From: Clostridiales bacterium
Lineage (GTDB): Bacteria; Bacillota; Clostridia; Christensenellales; Borkfalkiaceae
Assembly: GCA_003503945.1 (NCBI GenBank)
Contig: DOCD01000001.1
Location: 1-5,510, forward strand
DNA: 5,510 nt
Reading direction: 5' to 3'
This document shows, piece by piece, positions 1-5,451 of this stretch (positions are counted from its first letter, which is position 1; every line of letters starts with the position of its first letter). A program made the position numbers and the translations under genes. Under the pieces are notes generated by a model, which was given only the letters and a program-made list of their open reading frames with translations, searched no databases and was not told the origin of the DNA.

Positions 1-561
1 TTCAAGCGCCGCGGCTGCTTTATTTACGGCAATCACACCGCATATATGCTCGACGCGACAAACCCCACGTATATCGCTTTTCCACGCCCCGCCGACGTTA
101 TAGTAAACGCCGACGCTACGTCGATTACGGGTTTAAGGGGGGTTATGCGCACGCTGGGCGCGCTGCCCATACCCGAAGATTTCCACCTTATGACTAAGTT
201 CAACACGGCGATAACCACCGCTATCGAAAAAAAGCACTGGGTGGCGATTTATCCCGAAGCGCACATCTGGCCGTACTGCACGAAGATACGTAATTTTTCG
301 CACGTGTCGTTCAACTACCCCGTAAAGTGCGGCGCGCCGGTTTTCGCGTATACTATGACGTATAAAAAGCGCAAGCGCGGCAAACGCCCCAAAAGAATTG
401 TTTACGTCGACGGACCCTTTTACGCCGATAAGACCTTATCCCCGAAGGAAGCCGTTAAAAAGCTGCGCGACGAGGTGTACGAAGCTATGTGCCGCCGAGC
501 CGAGCTATCCGACTGCGAATACGTCGAATACGTCTATAAACCCGACGAAAATCAAGCCTGA
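1..561 (+). CDS. PlsC-type lysophospholipid (1-acyl-glycerol-3-phosphate) acyltransferase, 5'-truncated by window edge
   Basis: The reading frame is open from base 1 to the TGA at 559-561, giving 186 visible residues; the true start lies upstream. Motifs of the glycerolipid acyltransferase family appear in order: GNHTAYMLDA (in-window residues 10-19, catalytic His12 and Asp18), GLRGVMRTLGALPIP (44-58, substrate-binding Arg region), and YPEAHIWPY (84-92), which stands where EGTRS-type motif III is expected. A basic patch (KKRKRGKRPKR) lies around residues 121-132. The family transfers an acyl chain to a lysophospholipid at the inner face of the membrane during phospholipid synthesis. The His-to-Asp spacing is HX5D rather than textbook HX4D; from memory, some Firmicutes relatives share this. 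The exact acceptor cannot be told. The gene is followed at once by a terminator and is transcriptionally separate from holA. Confidence 0.85.
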   Translation, partial: FKRRGCFIYGNHTAYMLDATNPTYIAFPRPADVIVNADATSITGLRGVMRTLGALPIPEDFHLMTKFNTAITTAIEKKHWVAIYPEAHIWPYCTKIRNFSHVSFNYPVKCGAPVFAYTMTYKKRKRGKRPKRIVYVDGPFYADKTLSPKEAVKKLRDEVYEAMCRRAELSDCEYVEYVYKPDENQA

Positions 562-579
562 CGGCTTGATTTTTATTTT
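548..579 (+). terminator. Intrinsic terminator of the acyltransferase gene
   Basis: A perfect 11-bp stem pairs 548-558 (AAAATCAAGCC) with 563-573 (GGCTTGATTTT) across the four-base loop TGAC, followed by a T-rich tract. The acyltransferase stop codon TGA (559-561) lies in the loop, so the hairpin starts inside the coding sequence. The 3' arm also contains the proposed holA -35 box. Confidence 0.85.
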
Positions 580-594
580 GCTTTGTGTTAAAAT
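566..594 (+). promoter_or_regulatory. Candidate extended -10 promoter for holA, predicting a near-leaderless mRNA
   Basis: TTGATT (566-571, 4/6 match to TTGACA) and TAAAAT (589-594, 5/6 match to TATAAT) are separated by exactly 17 bases. A TG at 586-587 gives an extended -10. Transcription would be expected to start around 600-602, and the holA ATG is at 602-604. The -35 box lies in the 3' arm of the upstream terminator. The box matches are seen directly; promoter activity is inferred. Confidence 0.5.
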
Positions 595-601
595 TCAGTT
601 A

Positions 602-1573
602 ATGAAATTTACCGAACTCAAAAACGATATCGCGGACGGCGCGAAAAACATTTACCTTCTCGAAGGGGACGACGCGTACTTTCTTTTAAAGGGCGAACAA
701 ATGATAAAGTCCGCCTTTCTGGAGAACGCCGAACTCAACTTTTCCGCGTTCGACGGGGAAACGCTCAAAGGCGGGGCGATAACCTCGCTTACCTCCGCGC
801 TGGAAAGCTTTCCGTTTATGGCGCCTAAGAGGATTGTAAAGGTTACGGATTTTTATCCCACCGAAAGCGAATACGACAAATTCCTTAAAAATACGTTCGA
901 AAACTTTCCGCCGACCTCGATACTTATAATCGTAAACCACGGCGGCAAAAAATCAGATTTGAAGCGAAAGGGCTGCATAACCTACGTCGACTGCAACCGC
1001 GCCGACGAGGAAACGGTGGCTAAATGGGCGTATCTCACGTTCAAACGCGCGGGCATAACCTGCCCCGTCGATGCGTGCACCGCGATAGCGCGTTACTGCC
1101 TGTGCAATATGTCGCGCGTCGCGCTCGAAGTGGAAAAGCTTATCGATTACAAGGGCTCGGGCGCGCTCACCCGCGAGGAGGTGGAAGACTTCGTCTATAA
1201 GGACGCCGACTACCGCATTTACGAAATGACTAACGCAATCGCCCGCCGCGACTACGATAAATACCTCTCTATACAGTCCGACCTGTGCCGTAAAAACGGC
1301 GACGAAACGAGCCTGATGTCGGGGCTTTTCTCGTATTTCAAAAACCTTCTGACAATAGCCGAATCCCGCGGAAGCGACGCGGAGCTTGCCCGTATTCTGA
1401 AGATGAAGGAGTACGGAGTTAAGAAGAGCCGCGAGCAGGCTTATTCGATAGGCGCGGAAAAACTCAAAGCTTACGTTACGGCTGTATATTCGGCGCTTGC
1501 GGACATAAAGGGGGGAATTACGACCCCGCAGAGCGGGCTTATGAAAATCAACGCAACCATTTTTTTCGGATAA
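602..1573 (+). CDS. holA: DNA polymerase III subunit delta (clamp loader)
   Basis: This 323-residue protein matches HolA in length (usually about 330-345) and in layout. The N-terminus, NIYLLEGDDAYFLLKGEQMIKSAF, is the typical HolA opening that starts the AAA+-like module. The middle carries LILIV-type beta strands (SILIIVNHGGKK) and a lid-like segment (ALEVEKLIDYKG). The C-terminal helical collar domain has LMSGLFSYFKNLLTIAES and ends in ALADIKGGITTPQSGLMKINATIFF. In the family, delta opens the beta sliding clamp and works with delta-prime and tau/gamma in the cytoplasmic replisome. The ATG at 602 is chosen because homology starts there. The frame stays open upstream to 398, but that part lies in the acyltransferase gene and its terminator. 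No Shine-Dalgarno precedes the ATG. The stop is a tandem TAATAA-like sequence followed by a terminator, so the gene is probably monocistronic. Confidence 0.9.
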   Translation: MKFTELKNDIADGAKNIYLLEGDDAYFLLKGEQMIKSAFLENAELNFSAFDGETLKGGAITSLTSALESFPFMAPKRIVKVTDFYPTESEYDKFLKNTFENFPPTSILIIVNHGGKKSDLKRKGCITYVDCNRADEETVAKWAYLTFKRAGITCPVDACTAIARYCLCNMSRVALEVEKLIDYKGSGALTREEVEDFVYKDADYRIYEMTNAIARRDYDKYLSIQSDLCRKNGDETSLMSGLFSYFKNLLTIAESRGSDAELARILKMKEYGVKKSREQAYSIGAEKLKAYVTAVYSALADIKGGITTPQSGLMKINATIFFG

Positions 1574-1574
1574 T

Positions 1575-1611
1575 AAAAAAATAAAGGCGGTCAAACGCTT
1601 TATTTTTTTTT
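1575..1611 (+). terminator. Intrinsic terminator of holA
   Basis: The stem pairs A7-T-AAAG-CG (1575-1589, with a one-base G bulge at 1586/1587) with CGCTTTATTTTTTTT (1596-1610) around the loop GTCAAA, and a run of nine T residues ends at 1611. It begins two bases after the holA stop. The A-run on the 5' side could also let it work weakly from the opposite strand. Confidence 0.8.
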
Positions 1612-1627
1612 GCAAAGATTATATAAT
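1599..1627 (+). promoter_or_regulatory. Candidate promoter for the cdaA operon
   Basis: A perfect TATAAT lies at 1622-1627. A 17-base spacer puts the -35 at 1599-1604 (TTTATT, only 3/6), inside the 3' arm of the holA terminator. The expected start near 1634 leaves a leader of about 26 bases. A competing reading is TTGCAA (1610-1615) with a 17-base spacer to TATACG (1633-1638). The -10 is convincing; the -35 choice is not. Confidence 0.5.
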
Positions 1628-1659
1628 AGTTATATACGGTTTTTTTCGGAGAAAGACAA

Positions 1660-2487
1660 ATGTCGCGTTGGTCTGAACTTAAAGAGTTAATAATTAAAAA
1701 TTTCGGCGCAAACGGATTTGCCGACAGATGGCTTACGTACGTACTGCAATTCGTTCTGTTCGCCGTTTTATTCTACCTGATGTTCAAGGTTCTCAAAAGC
1801 AACAAGGCGGGCAAGTTCATAGGCGTCGTCGTGTTTTTCGTCGTTTTAAGCGGCGTTATGCTCGCTTTCACGAAAGATATCGACTCCGGCATATTATTGA
1901 TAATAATAGCTCTCGTCGCGACGCTTATTTTCACTATGTTCAATACCGAAATCAAGCGCACGCTTCTTGACGCAGGGGTTAAAAAGAGCAAGGCGGAGCC
2001 CGTAACGGTTACCGGCGTCGAGCTCATTATGGACGAAATCGTCCGCGCCGTTCAGAATATGTCGAAAAACGACATAGGCGCGCTTATAGTGCTTTCCAAC
2101 GACAATTTACCCGAAGGCATAATAGAAAGCGGCACGATAATCAACGCTCAGATAACCTCGCAGATGGTGGAGGCGGTGTTCTATCCAAAGGCGCCCCTGC
2201 ACGACGGCGCGCTCGTTATCGAGGGCAACAGGCTGTATGCGGCGGGCTGCTTTCTGCCGCTCGCGCAGGACGAAAGGTTGCCCAAAGAAATGGGCAGCCG
2301 CCACCGCGCCGCGCTGGGTGTTACTATGGTAGCAAGCGTAACGGCGATAGTCGTTTCCGAGGAAACGGGTATAATATCGATAGTCAAAAACGGCGTAATC
2401 AAAAAGAAGTACGCCGACGCAACCGACATAAAGGAAGCGCTGAGCGATTACTATTGGTCGGATTTGACGGCGGAGGCTGACGTATGA
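1660..2487 (+). CDS. cdaA: Membrane-bound diadenylate cyclase CdaA (c-di-AMP synthase)
   Basis: CdaA condenses two ATP into cyclic di-AMP, the essential messenger controlling potassium and osmolyte balance in many Firmicutes. The 275-residue length is normal for the family. Three hydrophobic segments at about 24-45, 52-71 and 76-94 form the N-terminal membrane module. The DAC domain follows, with GIIESGTIINAQ, then PLHDGALVIEGN (DGA motif, D182-A184), and MGSRHRAALG (RHR motif, R214-R216), and ends in SEETGIISIVKNG. All the signature residues expected for an active cyclase are present. The start is set by GGAG at 1648-1651, eight bases before the ATG. The gene heads an operon. Its stop overlaps the next start as ATGA. 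The usual partner genes cdaR (full length) and glmM are not seen downstream. Confidence 0.95.
   Translation: MSRWSELKELIIKNFGANGFADRWLTYVLQFVLFAVLFYLMFKVLKSNKAGKFIGVVVFFVVLSGVMLAFTKDIDSGILLIIIALVATLIFTMFNTEIKRTLLDAGVKKSKAEPVTVTGVELIMDEIVRAVQNMSKNDIGALIVLSNDNLPEGIIESGTIINAQITSQMVEAVFYPKAPLHDGALVIEGNRLYAAGCFLPLAQDERLPKEMGSRHRAALGVTMVASVTAIVVSEETGIISIVKNGVIKKKYADATDIKEALSDYYWSDLTAEADV
2472..2476 (+). promoter_or_regulatory. Consensus Shine-Dalgarno for the 36-residue microprotein
   Basis: GGAGG lies inside the 3' end of cdaA, seven bases before the ATG at 2484. It is the best ribosome-binding site in the window and, with the ATGA overlap, argues that the tiny ORF is translated. Confidence 0.75.
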
Positions 2488-2594
2488 AAAAGTTGGGGCA
2501 ATTTTTCAAGGATTTATTCACCAAAAACATACCGCTTAAATTGCTTGCGGTCGGGCTTGCCGTGCTCACGGTATTCCTGTTGAATTTGCAGTAA
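2484..2594 (+). CDS. 36-residue single-span membrane microprotein resembling the N-terminal anchor of CdaR
   Basis: The ORF encodes 36 residues: a basic start (MKKLGQFFKDLFTKN) and one hydrophobic segment from about residue 16 (IPLKLLAVGLAVLTVFLLN) to the C-terminus. The pattern of a basic N-terminus followed by KN-I-x-LKLLAV-LAV is what I know from the start of clostridial CdaR (YbbR-domain) proteins, which anchor an extracytoplasmic YbbR region and modulate CdaA. The position directly after cdaA fits. However, the frame stops with TAA at 2592 and no YbbR domains follow; the next gene begins three bases later. A consensus GGAGG and a 4-base overlap with cdaA favour real translation. An N-terminus-in orientation is inferred from the lysines. 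It could be a CdaA-regulating peptide, a decayed cdaR, or an unrelated membrane peptide. CDS status is fairly sure; function is not. Confidence 0.75.
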   Translation: MKKLGQFFKDLFTKNIPLKLLAVGLAVLTVFLLNLQ

Positions 2595-2597
2595 ATT

Positions 2598-3767
2598 ATG
2601 GATACGATAAAAATACCCGAAATACTTTTGCCGAAAAACGCGGATATGACCCTATGGGCGGTCAACGCGTGCGACCAGTTCACTTCCGATAAAGATTACT
2701 GGGAGAGCCTCGAAAATATCGTCGGAAACAGCGTAAGCACGCTCAGGCTGATTTTCCCCGAAATCTATTTAAACGACAACCCCGATAAGCGCATCGCGGA
2801 TATAAACCGCACTATGCGCGCCTATCTCGACGGCGGCGTGTTCGAAGAGGTTTCGGGCGGATTTATTCTCGTGGAGAGAAATACCCGTTCGGACACGCGC
2901 ACGGGCATAGTGCTTGCAATCGATTTGGAGGACTACTCGTTCGAGCGCGGCGCAAAAACGCCCGTCCGTTCGACCGAGGCAACCATTCTCGAAAGGATAC
3001 CGCCCCGCGTGAAAATCCGCAGCGAGGCGCCCGTCGAGCTTCCGCATATAATGCTTTTGTACGACGATAAGAAAAACAGCGTTTTAAAAAGCGTAAAGCG
3101 CGGAAAGGTGTTGTACGATTTTGAGTTGAATATGGGCGGCGGCAGCGTTAAGGGCACGTTTATTGAAAACGCCGAAGAGGTTAAAAGCAAGTTTTATTCG
3201 CTTGCGAAAAACACGAACTTTTTGTTCGCCGTCGGCGACGGAAACCATTCGCTGGCTACGGCAAAGACGTGCTGGGACAATTTAAAGAGCACCCTTTCGG
3301 AGAGTGAAAAAAAGGTTCACCCCGCAAGGTTCGCCCTTTGCGAAGCGGTGAATATTTACGACGGGGCGCTTTGCTTCGAGCCCATTCACAGACTCGTAAA
3401 AACGCGCGAAACCGAAAAATTTATTTCGGGGCTTAAAACGTGCGGCGGCAAAAAAGCGTATTTACTCTGCGGCGGCAAAAGGACGGAAATTCCCTTTTTA
3501 GACGACGTGCCCGAGGGCATACGGCGGCTCGATAAATACATAAAGGAGTTTATCGCCGAAAACGGCGGCAAGGTCGACTATATTCACGGGCTCGACGAAC
3601 TTGAAAAATTTACCGCGGAGGGAGGAGTCGGCGTCGCGCTTCCCGCAATCGGAAAGAATGATTTTTTCTCGCTTATAGCTTCGGGCGGAAATCTGCCGAG
3701 AAAGACTTTTTCAATGGGCGAGGGCAACGAAAAACGGTACTATATAGAAGCGAAAAAAATAAAGTAG
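2598..3767 (+). CDS. DUF1015 family protein
   Basis: This 389-residue protein is recognised as DUF1015 by its family landmarks. The N-terminus, IKIPEILLPKNADMTLWAVNACDQFTSDKDYW, is followed by a conserved-looking central region (ATILERIPPRVKIRSEAPVELPHIMLLYDD). The key motif VGDGNHSLATAK lies at about 212-223, and the C-terminus reads LPRKTFSMGEGNEKRYYIEAKKI. The length is close to the family norm. The GDGNHS segment parallels the DGHHR motif of ParB/sulfiredoxin-fold serine kinases of the SerK type. DUF1015 genes are often found near serine biosynthesis genes, so a small-molecule kinase role is a possibility, not a demonstrated one. No signal peptide or membrane span is seen, so it is probably cytoplasmic. 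The ATG at 2598 has no clear Shine-Dalgarno; translation is probably coupled to the microprotein, whose stop lies three bases upstream in the same frame. Confidence 0.85.
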   Translation: MDTIKIPEILLPKNADMTLWAVNACDQFTSDKDYWESLENIVGNSVSTLRLIFPEIYLNDNPDKRIADINRTMRAYLDGGVFEEVSGGFILVERNTRSDTRTGIVLAIDLEDYSFERGAKTPVRSTEATILERIPPRVKIRSEAPVELPHIMLLYDDKKNSVLKSVKRGKVLYDFELNMGGGSVKGTFIENAEEVKSKFYSLAKNTNFLFAVGDGNHSLATAKTCWDNLKSTLSESEKKVHPARFALCEAVNIYDGALCFEPIHRLVKTRETEKFISGLKTCGGKKAYLLCGGKRTEIPFLDDVPEGIRRLDKYIKEFIAENGGKVDYIHGLDELEKFTAEGGVGVALPAIGKNDFFSLIASGGNLPRKTFSMGEGNEKRYYIEAKKIK

Positions 3768-3789
3768 CTTAATTTTCGGGACGAAAAAT

Positions 3790-5121
3790 ATGTCTGTTAA
3801 AGTATGTAAATTCGGCGGCACGTCCATGGCGGACGCAGGCGTTATAGCCGAAGTCAAAAAGATAATAGAAAGCGACGAGGAGCGCCGTTTTATCGTCGTA
3901 TCCGCGCCCGGTAAAAGGTATTCGGGCGACTCTAAGGTCACCGACCTTTTATACAAGTGTCACGAGGAGCTTAAAAAGCGTAAAAATTGCAAAAAAAGCT
4001 TCGAGGCGGTTCGCTCGCGCTTTACCGATATCGCGGGGCGGCTCAACTTAAAGCTTGATATAAACGCAGTGCTCGACGAGACGGAAGAGAGAATAGTTAA
4101 GGAAAACAGCGAGCAGTTCACCGCTTCCCGCGGGGAGTATCTTTCCGCGCGGATTGTGGCGGAGGTACTCGGCGCGGAGTTTATCGACGCGGAAAAGGTG
4201 GTTTTTTTCAACGAGGACGGAACATTCAACGGCGAAAGGACGTACAGGGAAATAAGCGCCGCGGTCACGGGGCTTAAAAAGGCGGTTTTCCCCGGCTTTT
4301 ACGGCGTTGATCCGGAGGGCAGGGTAAGGACTTTTTCGCGCGGCGGCTCGGATATTTCGGGCGCGATAGTCGCGCGCGCCGTTCACGCCTCGCTGTACGA
4401 AAACTGGACGGACGTTTCGGGTTTTTTAGCCTGCGACCCGCACATAGTCGACAGCCCCAAGGGCATTAAAACGCTGTCGTATAAGGAACTCAGGGAGCTC
4501 AGCTATATGGGCGCGAACGTGCTTCACAGCGAGTCTATCTTTCCCGTCCGCAAAGCGAATATTCCCATTTGCATAAAGAACACGTTCAGACCGGACGACG
4601 AGGGCACCACCATAGTCCCCACGTCGCGTTACATACCCAGTGGCAATACCGTAACGGGCATTGCCGGCAAAAAGAATTTTACGGTTATCTTTATAGAAAA
4701 ATCGCTTATGAACGCCGAAATCGGCTTCATAAGGCGCGTGCTTTCGGTTATCGAGGACGAGAGGGTTGCCGTCGAGCATATCCCGTCGGGCATAGATACG
4801 ATGTCGCTGCTTATTGAAAGCGACGAGCTTGCAAACTACAAGCTCGAACGTATCCTCGACGGCATTAAGTACGCCGTCGAACCCGATATTATCCGCGTTA
4901 TCGAAAACATCGCGCTCATAGCTACCGTAGGGCACGGAATGTCCTGCTCGGTCGGAACGTCCGCAAGGCTTTTCAACGCAATCGCCGCGGCGGATATCAA
5001 CATAAAGATGATTGACCAGGGCTCGAGCGAGCTCAACATCATAGTCGGCGTCAAAAACGACGACTACGAGCGCTGCATAAGGGCGATTTATCAGGAATTT
5101 TTCGTTAACAGAGGTATATAA
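3790..5121 (+). CDS. lysC: Aspartate kinase, monofunctional with two ACT domains
   Basis: The enzyme phosphorylates L-aspartate to aspartyl-4-phosphate, the first step toward lysine, diaminopimelate, threonine and methionine. The amino-acid kinase domain spans about 1-285. It shows KFGGTS (7-12), VVSAPG (36-41), GEYLSARI near 115, FSRGGSDISGA (182-192), and WTDVSGFLACDPHIV. Two ACT domains follow, at about 288-365 (VTGIAGKKNFTVIF) and 374-443 (IALIATVGHGMS, then GSSELNIIVGV). Such ACT domains usually bind lysine or threonine as feedback inhibitors; which one cannot be read here. At 443 residues it matches clostridial monofunctional aspartokinases, and no homoserine dehydrogenase domain is fused. 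GGGA at 3778-3781, eight bases before the ATG, is a modest ribosome site. It lies 22 bases after the DUF1015 gene, with no terminator between them. The isozyme symbol is uncertain. Confidence 0.93.
   Translation: MSVKVCKFGGTSMADAGVIAEVKKIIESDEERRFIVVSAPGKRYSGDSKVTDLLYKCHEELKKRKNCKKSFEAVRSRFTDIAGRLNLKLDINAVLDETEERIVKENSEQFTASRGEYLSARIVAEVLGAEFIDAEKVVFFNEDGTFNGERTYREISAAVTGLKKAVFPGFYGVDPEGRVRTFSRGGSDISGAIVARAVHASLYENWTDVSGFLACDPHIVDSPKGIKTLSYKELRELSYMGANVLHSESIFPVRKANIPICIKNTFRPDDEGTTIVPTSRYIPSGNTVTGIAGKKNFTVIFIEKSLMNAEIGFIRRVLSVIEDERVAVEHIPSGIDTMSLLIESDELANYKLERILDGIKYAVEPDIIRVIENIALIATVGHGMSCSVGTSARLFNAIAAADINIKMIDQGSSELNIIVGVKNDDYERCIRAIYQEFFVNRGI
5110..5114 (+). promoter_or_regulatory. Ribosome-binding site fixing the start of the 63-residue membrane protein
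   Basis: AGAGG overlaps the last codons of the aspartokinase gene and ends eight bases before the ATG at 5123. The alternative in-frame ATG at 5153 has no comparable site, so the longer form is preferred. Confidence 0.6.
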
Positions 5122-5122
5122 A

Positions 5123-5314
5123 ATGCACTTGCTTGCGGGCGCCGTCAGCCGAATGGACGGGATTATCCTTGCCGTGCTCTGCGCGATGATATGCGTTTTC
5201 GTGCTTGTGGATATAATCCTCGTGCTGTCCCTTCACAGGCAGAACAAAAAGCTTGCCGAAGCGGAGCAAAAGCCCGCCCCGCCCGACGATGAGGCGGATT
5301 CGGATAATAATTGA
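5123..5314 (+). CDS. Small single-span membrane protein of unknown function (63 residues)
   Basis: I do not recognise this as a named family. A single hydrophobic segment covers about residues 12-37 (DGIILAVLCAMICVFVLVDIILVLSL). It is followed by a basic stretch HRQNKK (38-43) and a short polar tail ending in an acidic, proline-containing PPDDEADSDNN. The positive charges after the span suggest that the acidic tail faces the cytoplasm. Cys20 and Cys24 and an unusual buried Asp30 lie within the span. The ORF starts one base after the aspartokinase stop and has a good Shine-Dalgarno, so it is probably the last gene of the cdaA operon. The -35 of a downstream promoter overlaps its stop codon. 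Translation is likely; the role is unknown. Confidence 0.65.
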   Translation: MHLLAGAVSRMDGIILAVLCAMICVFVLVDIILVLSLHRQNKKLAEAEQKPAPPDDEADSDNN

Positions 5315-5338
5315 CAAATATTTGAAAAAAAGTATAAC
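5311..5338 (+). promoter_or_regulatory. Strong candidate promoter at the end of the operon (upstream of tandem pair)
   Basis: A perfect TTGACA (5311-5316) lies 16 bases before TATAAC (5333-5338, 5/6). Transcription would start near 5345, just before the AT-rich hairpin at 5348-5404. The -35 overlaps the stop codon of the 63-residue ORF. It could drive a short RNA ending at the hairpin or add to expression of the riboswitch transcript. Confidence 0.55.
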
Positions 5339-5347
5339 AAACCGAAC

Positions 5348-5404
5348 AAAACACAATATATTGTACGCTTAAAAAAATTAACGCACAATATTTTGTGTTT
5401 TTTT
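5348..5404 (+). terminator. AT-rich long-stem hairpin with T-run: probable operon terminator, or paired operator
   Basis: Bases 5348-5364 pair with 5385-5401 over 17 positions with one T-T mismatch (5357/5392), around a 20-base loop. A run of seven T residues covers 5398-5404. The hairpin ends two bases before the next promoter's -35. The stem has few GC pairs, so termination strength is uncertain. Each arm also contains an ACAATAT-type 12-base box (5353-5364 and 5385-5396), so a protein-binding role is an alternative. Confidence 0.6.
5353..5396 (+). repeat. Two near-identical 12-base palindromic boxes
   Basis: ACAATATATTGT (5353-5364) is a perfect palindrome. ACAATATTTTGT (5385-5396) matches it at 11 of 12 bases, starting 32 bases later, about three helical turns. 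The pair lies between two promoters. It may be a DNA-binding site pair or simply a by-product of the terminator stem. Confidence 0.5.
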
Positions 5405-5405
5405 A

Positions 5406-5434
5406 TTGACAAAAGCATTGCCTTATGGTACAAT
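5406..5434 (+). promoter_or_regulatory. Consensus sigma-A-type promoter of the riboswitch transcript
   Basis: TTGACA (5406-5411, perfect) and TACAAT (5429-5434, 5/6) are separated by exactly 17 bases, with TG at 5426-5427 giving an extended -10. This is the strongest promoter in the window. The start is expected near 5441, about a dozen bases before the riboswitch P1 stem. Confidence 0.85.
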
Positions 5435-5451
5435 ACTTTCGTAATTAAAAA

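Noticed and set aside
398..601. Upstream extension of the holA frame to an ATG at 398
   Set aside because: The extra 68 codons overlap the acyltransferase gene and its terminator and lack HolA similarity; homology begins at the ATG at 602.
953..1615. A 220-codon open frame on the - strand opposite holA
   Set aside because: It is a shadow of holA: it covers the terminator, has no recognisable domain, and the + strand frame is clearly HolA.
3768..3789. Possible lysine riboswitch or T-box before the aspartokinase gene
   Set aside because: The gap is only 22 bases, far too short for either element, and no hairpin is present.
4426..4935. A 169-codon open frame on the - strand opposite the aspartokinase gene
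   Set aside because: It is antisense to conserved kinase and ACT motifs, has no ribosome site and resembles no family; a composition-driven shadow.
5168..5182. Lipoprotein signal (lipobox) around Cys20 of the 63-residue protein
   Set aside because: The residues before Cys20 are A-V-L, without the small residue needed at -1, and hydrophobic sequence continues well past the cysteine; a simple membrane span fits better.
5153..5314. Shorter start (ATG at 5153) for the 63-residue membrane protein
   Set aside because: No Shine-Dalgarno precedes it, whereas AGAGG is well placed for the ATG at 5123.
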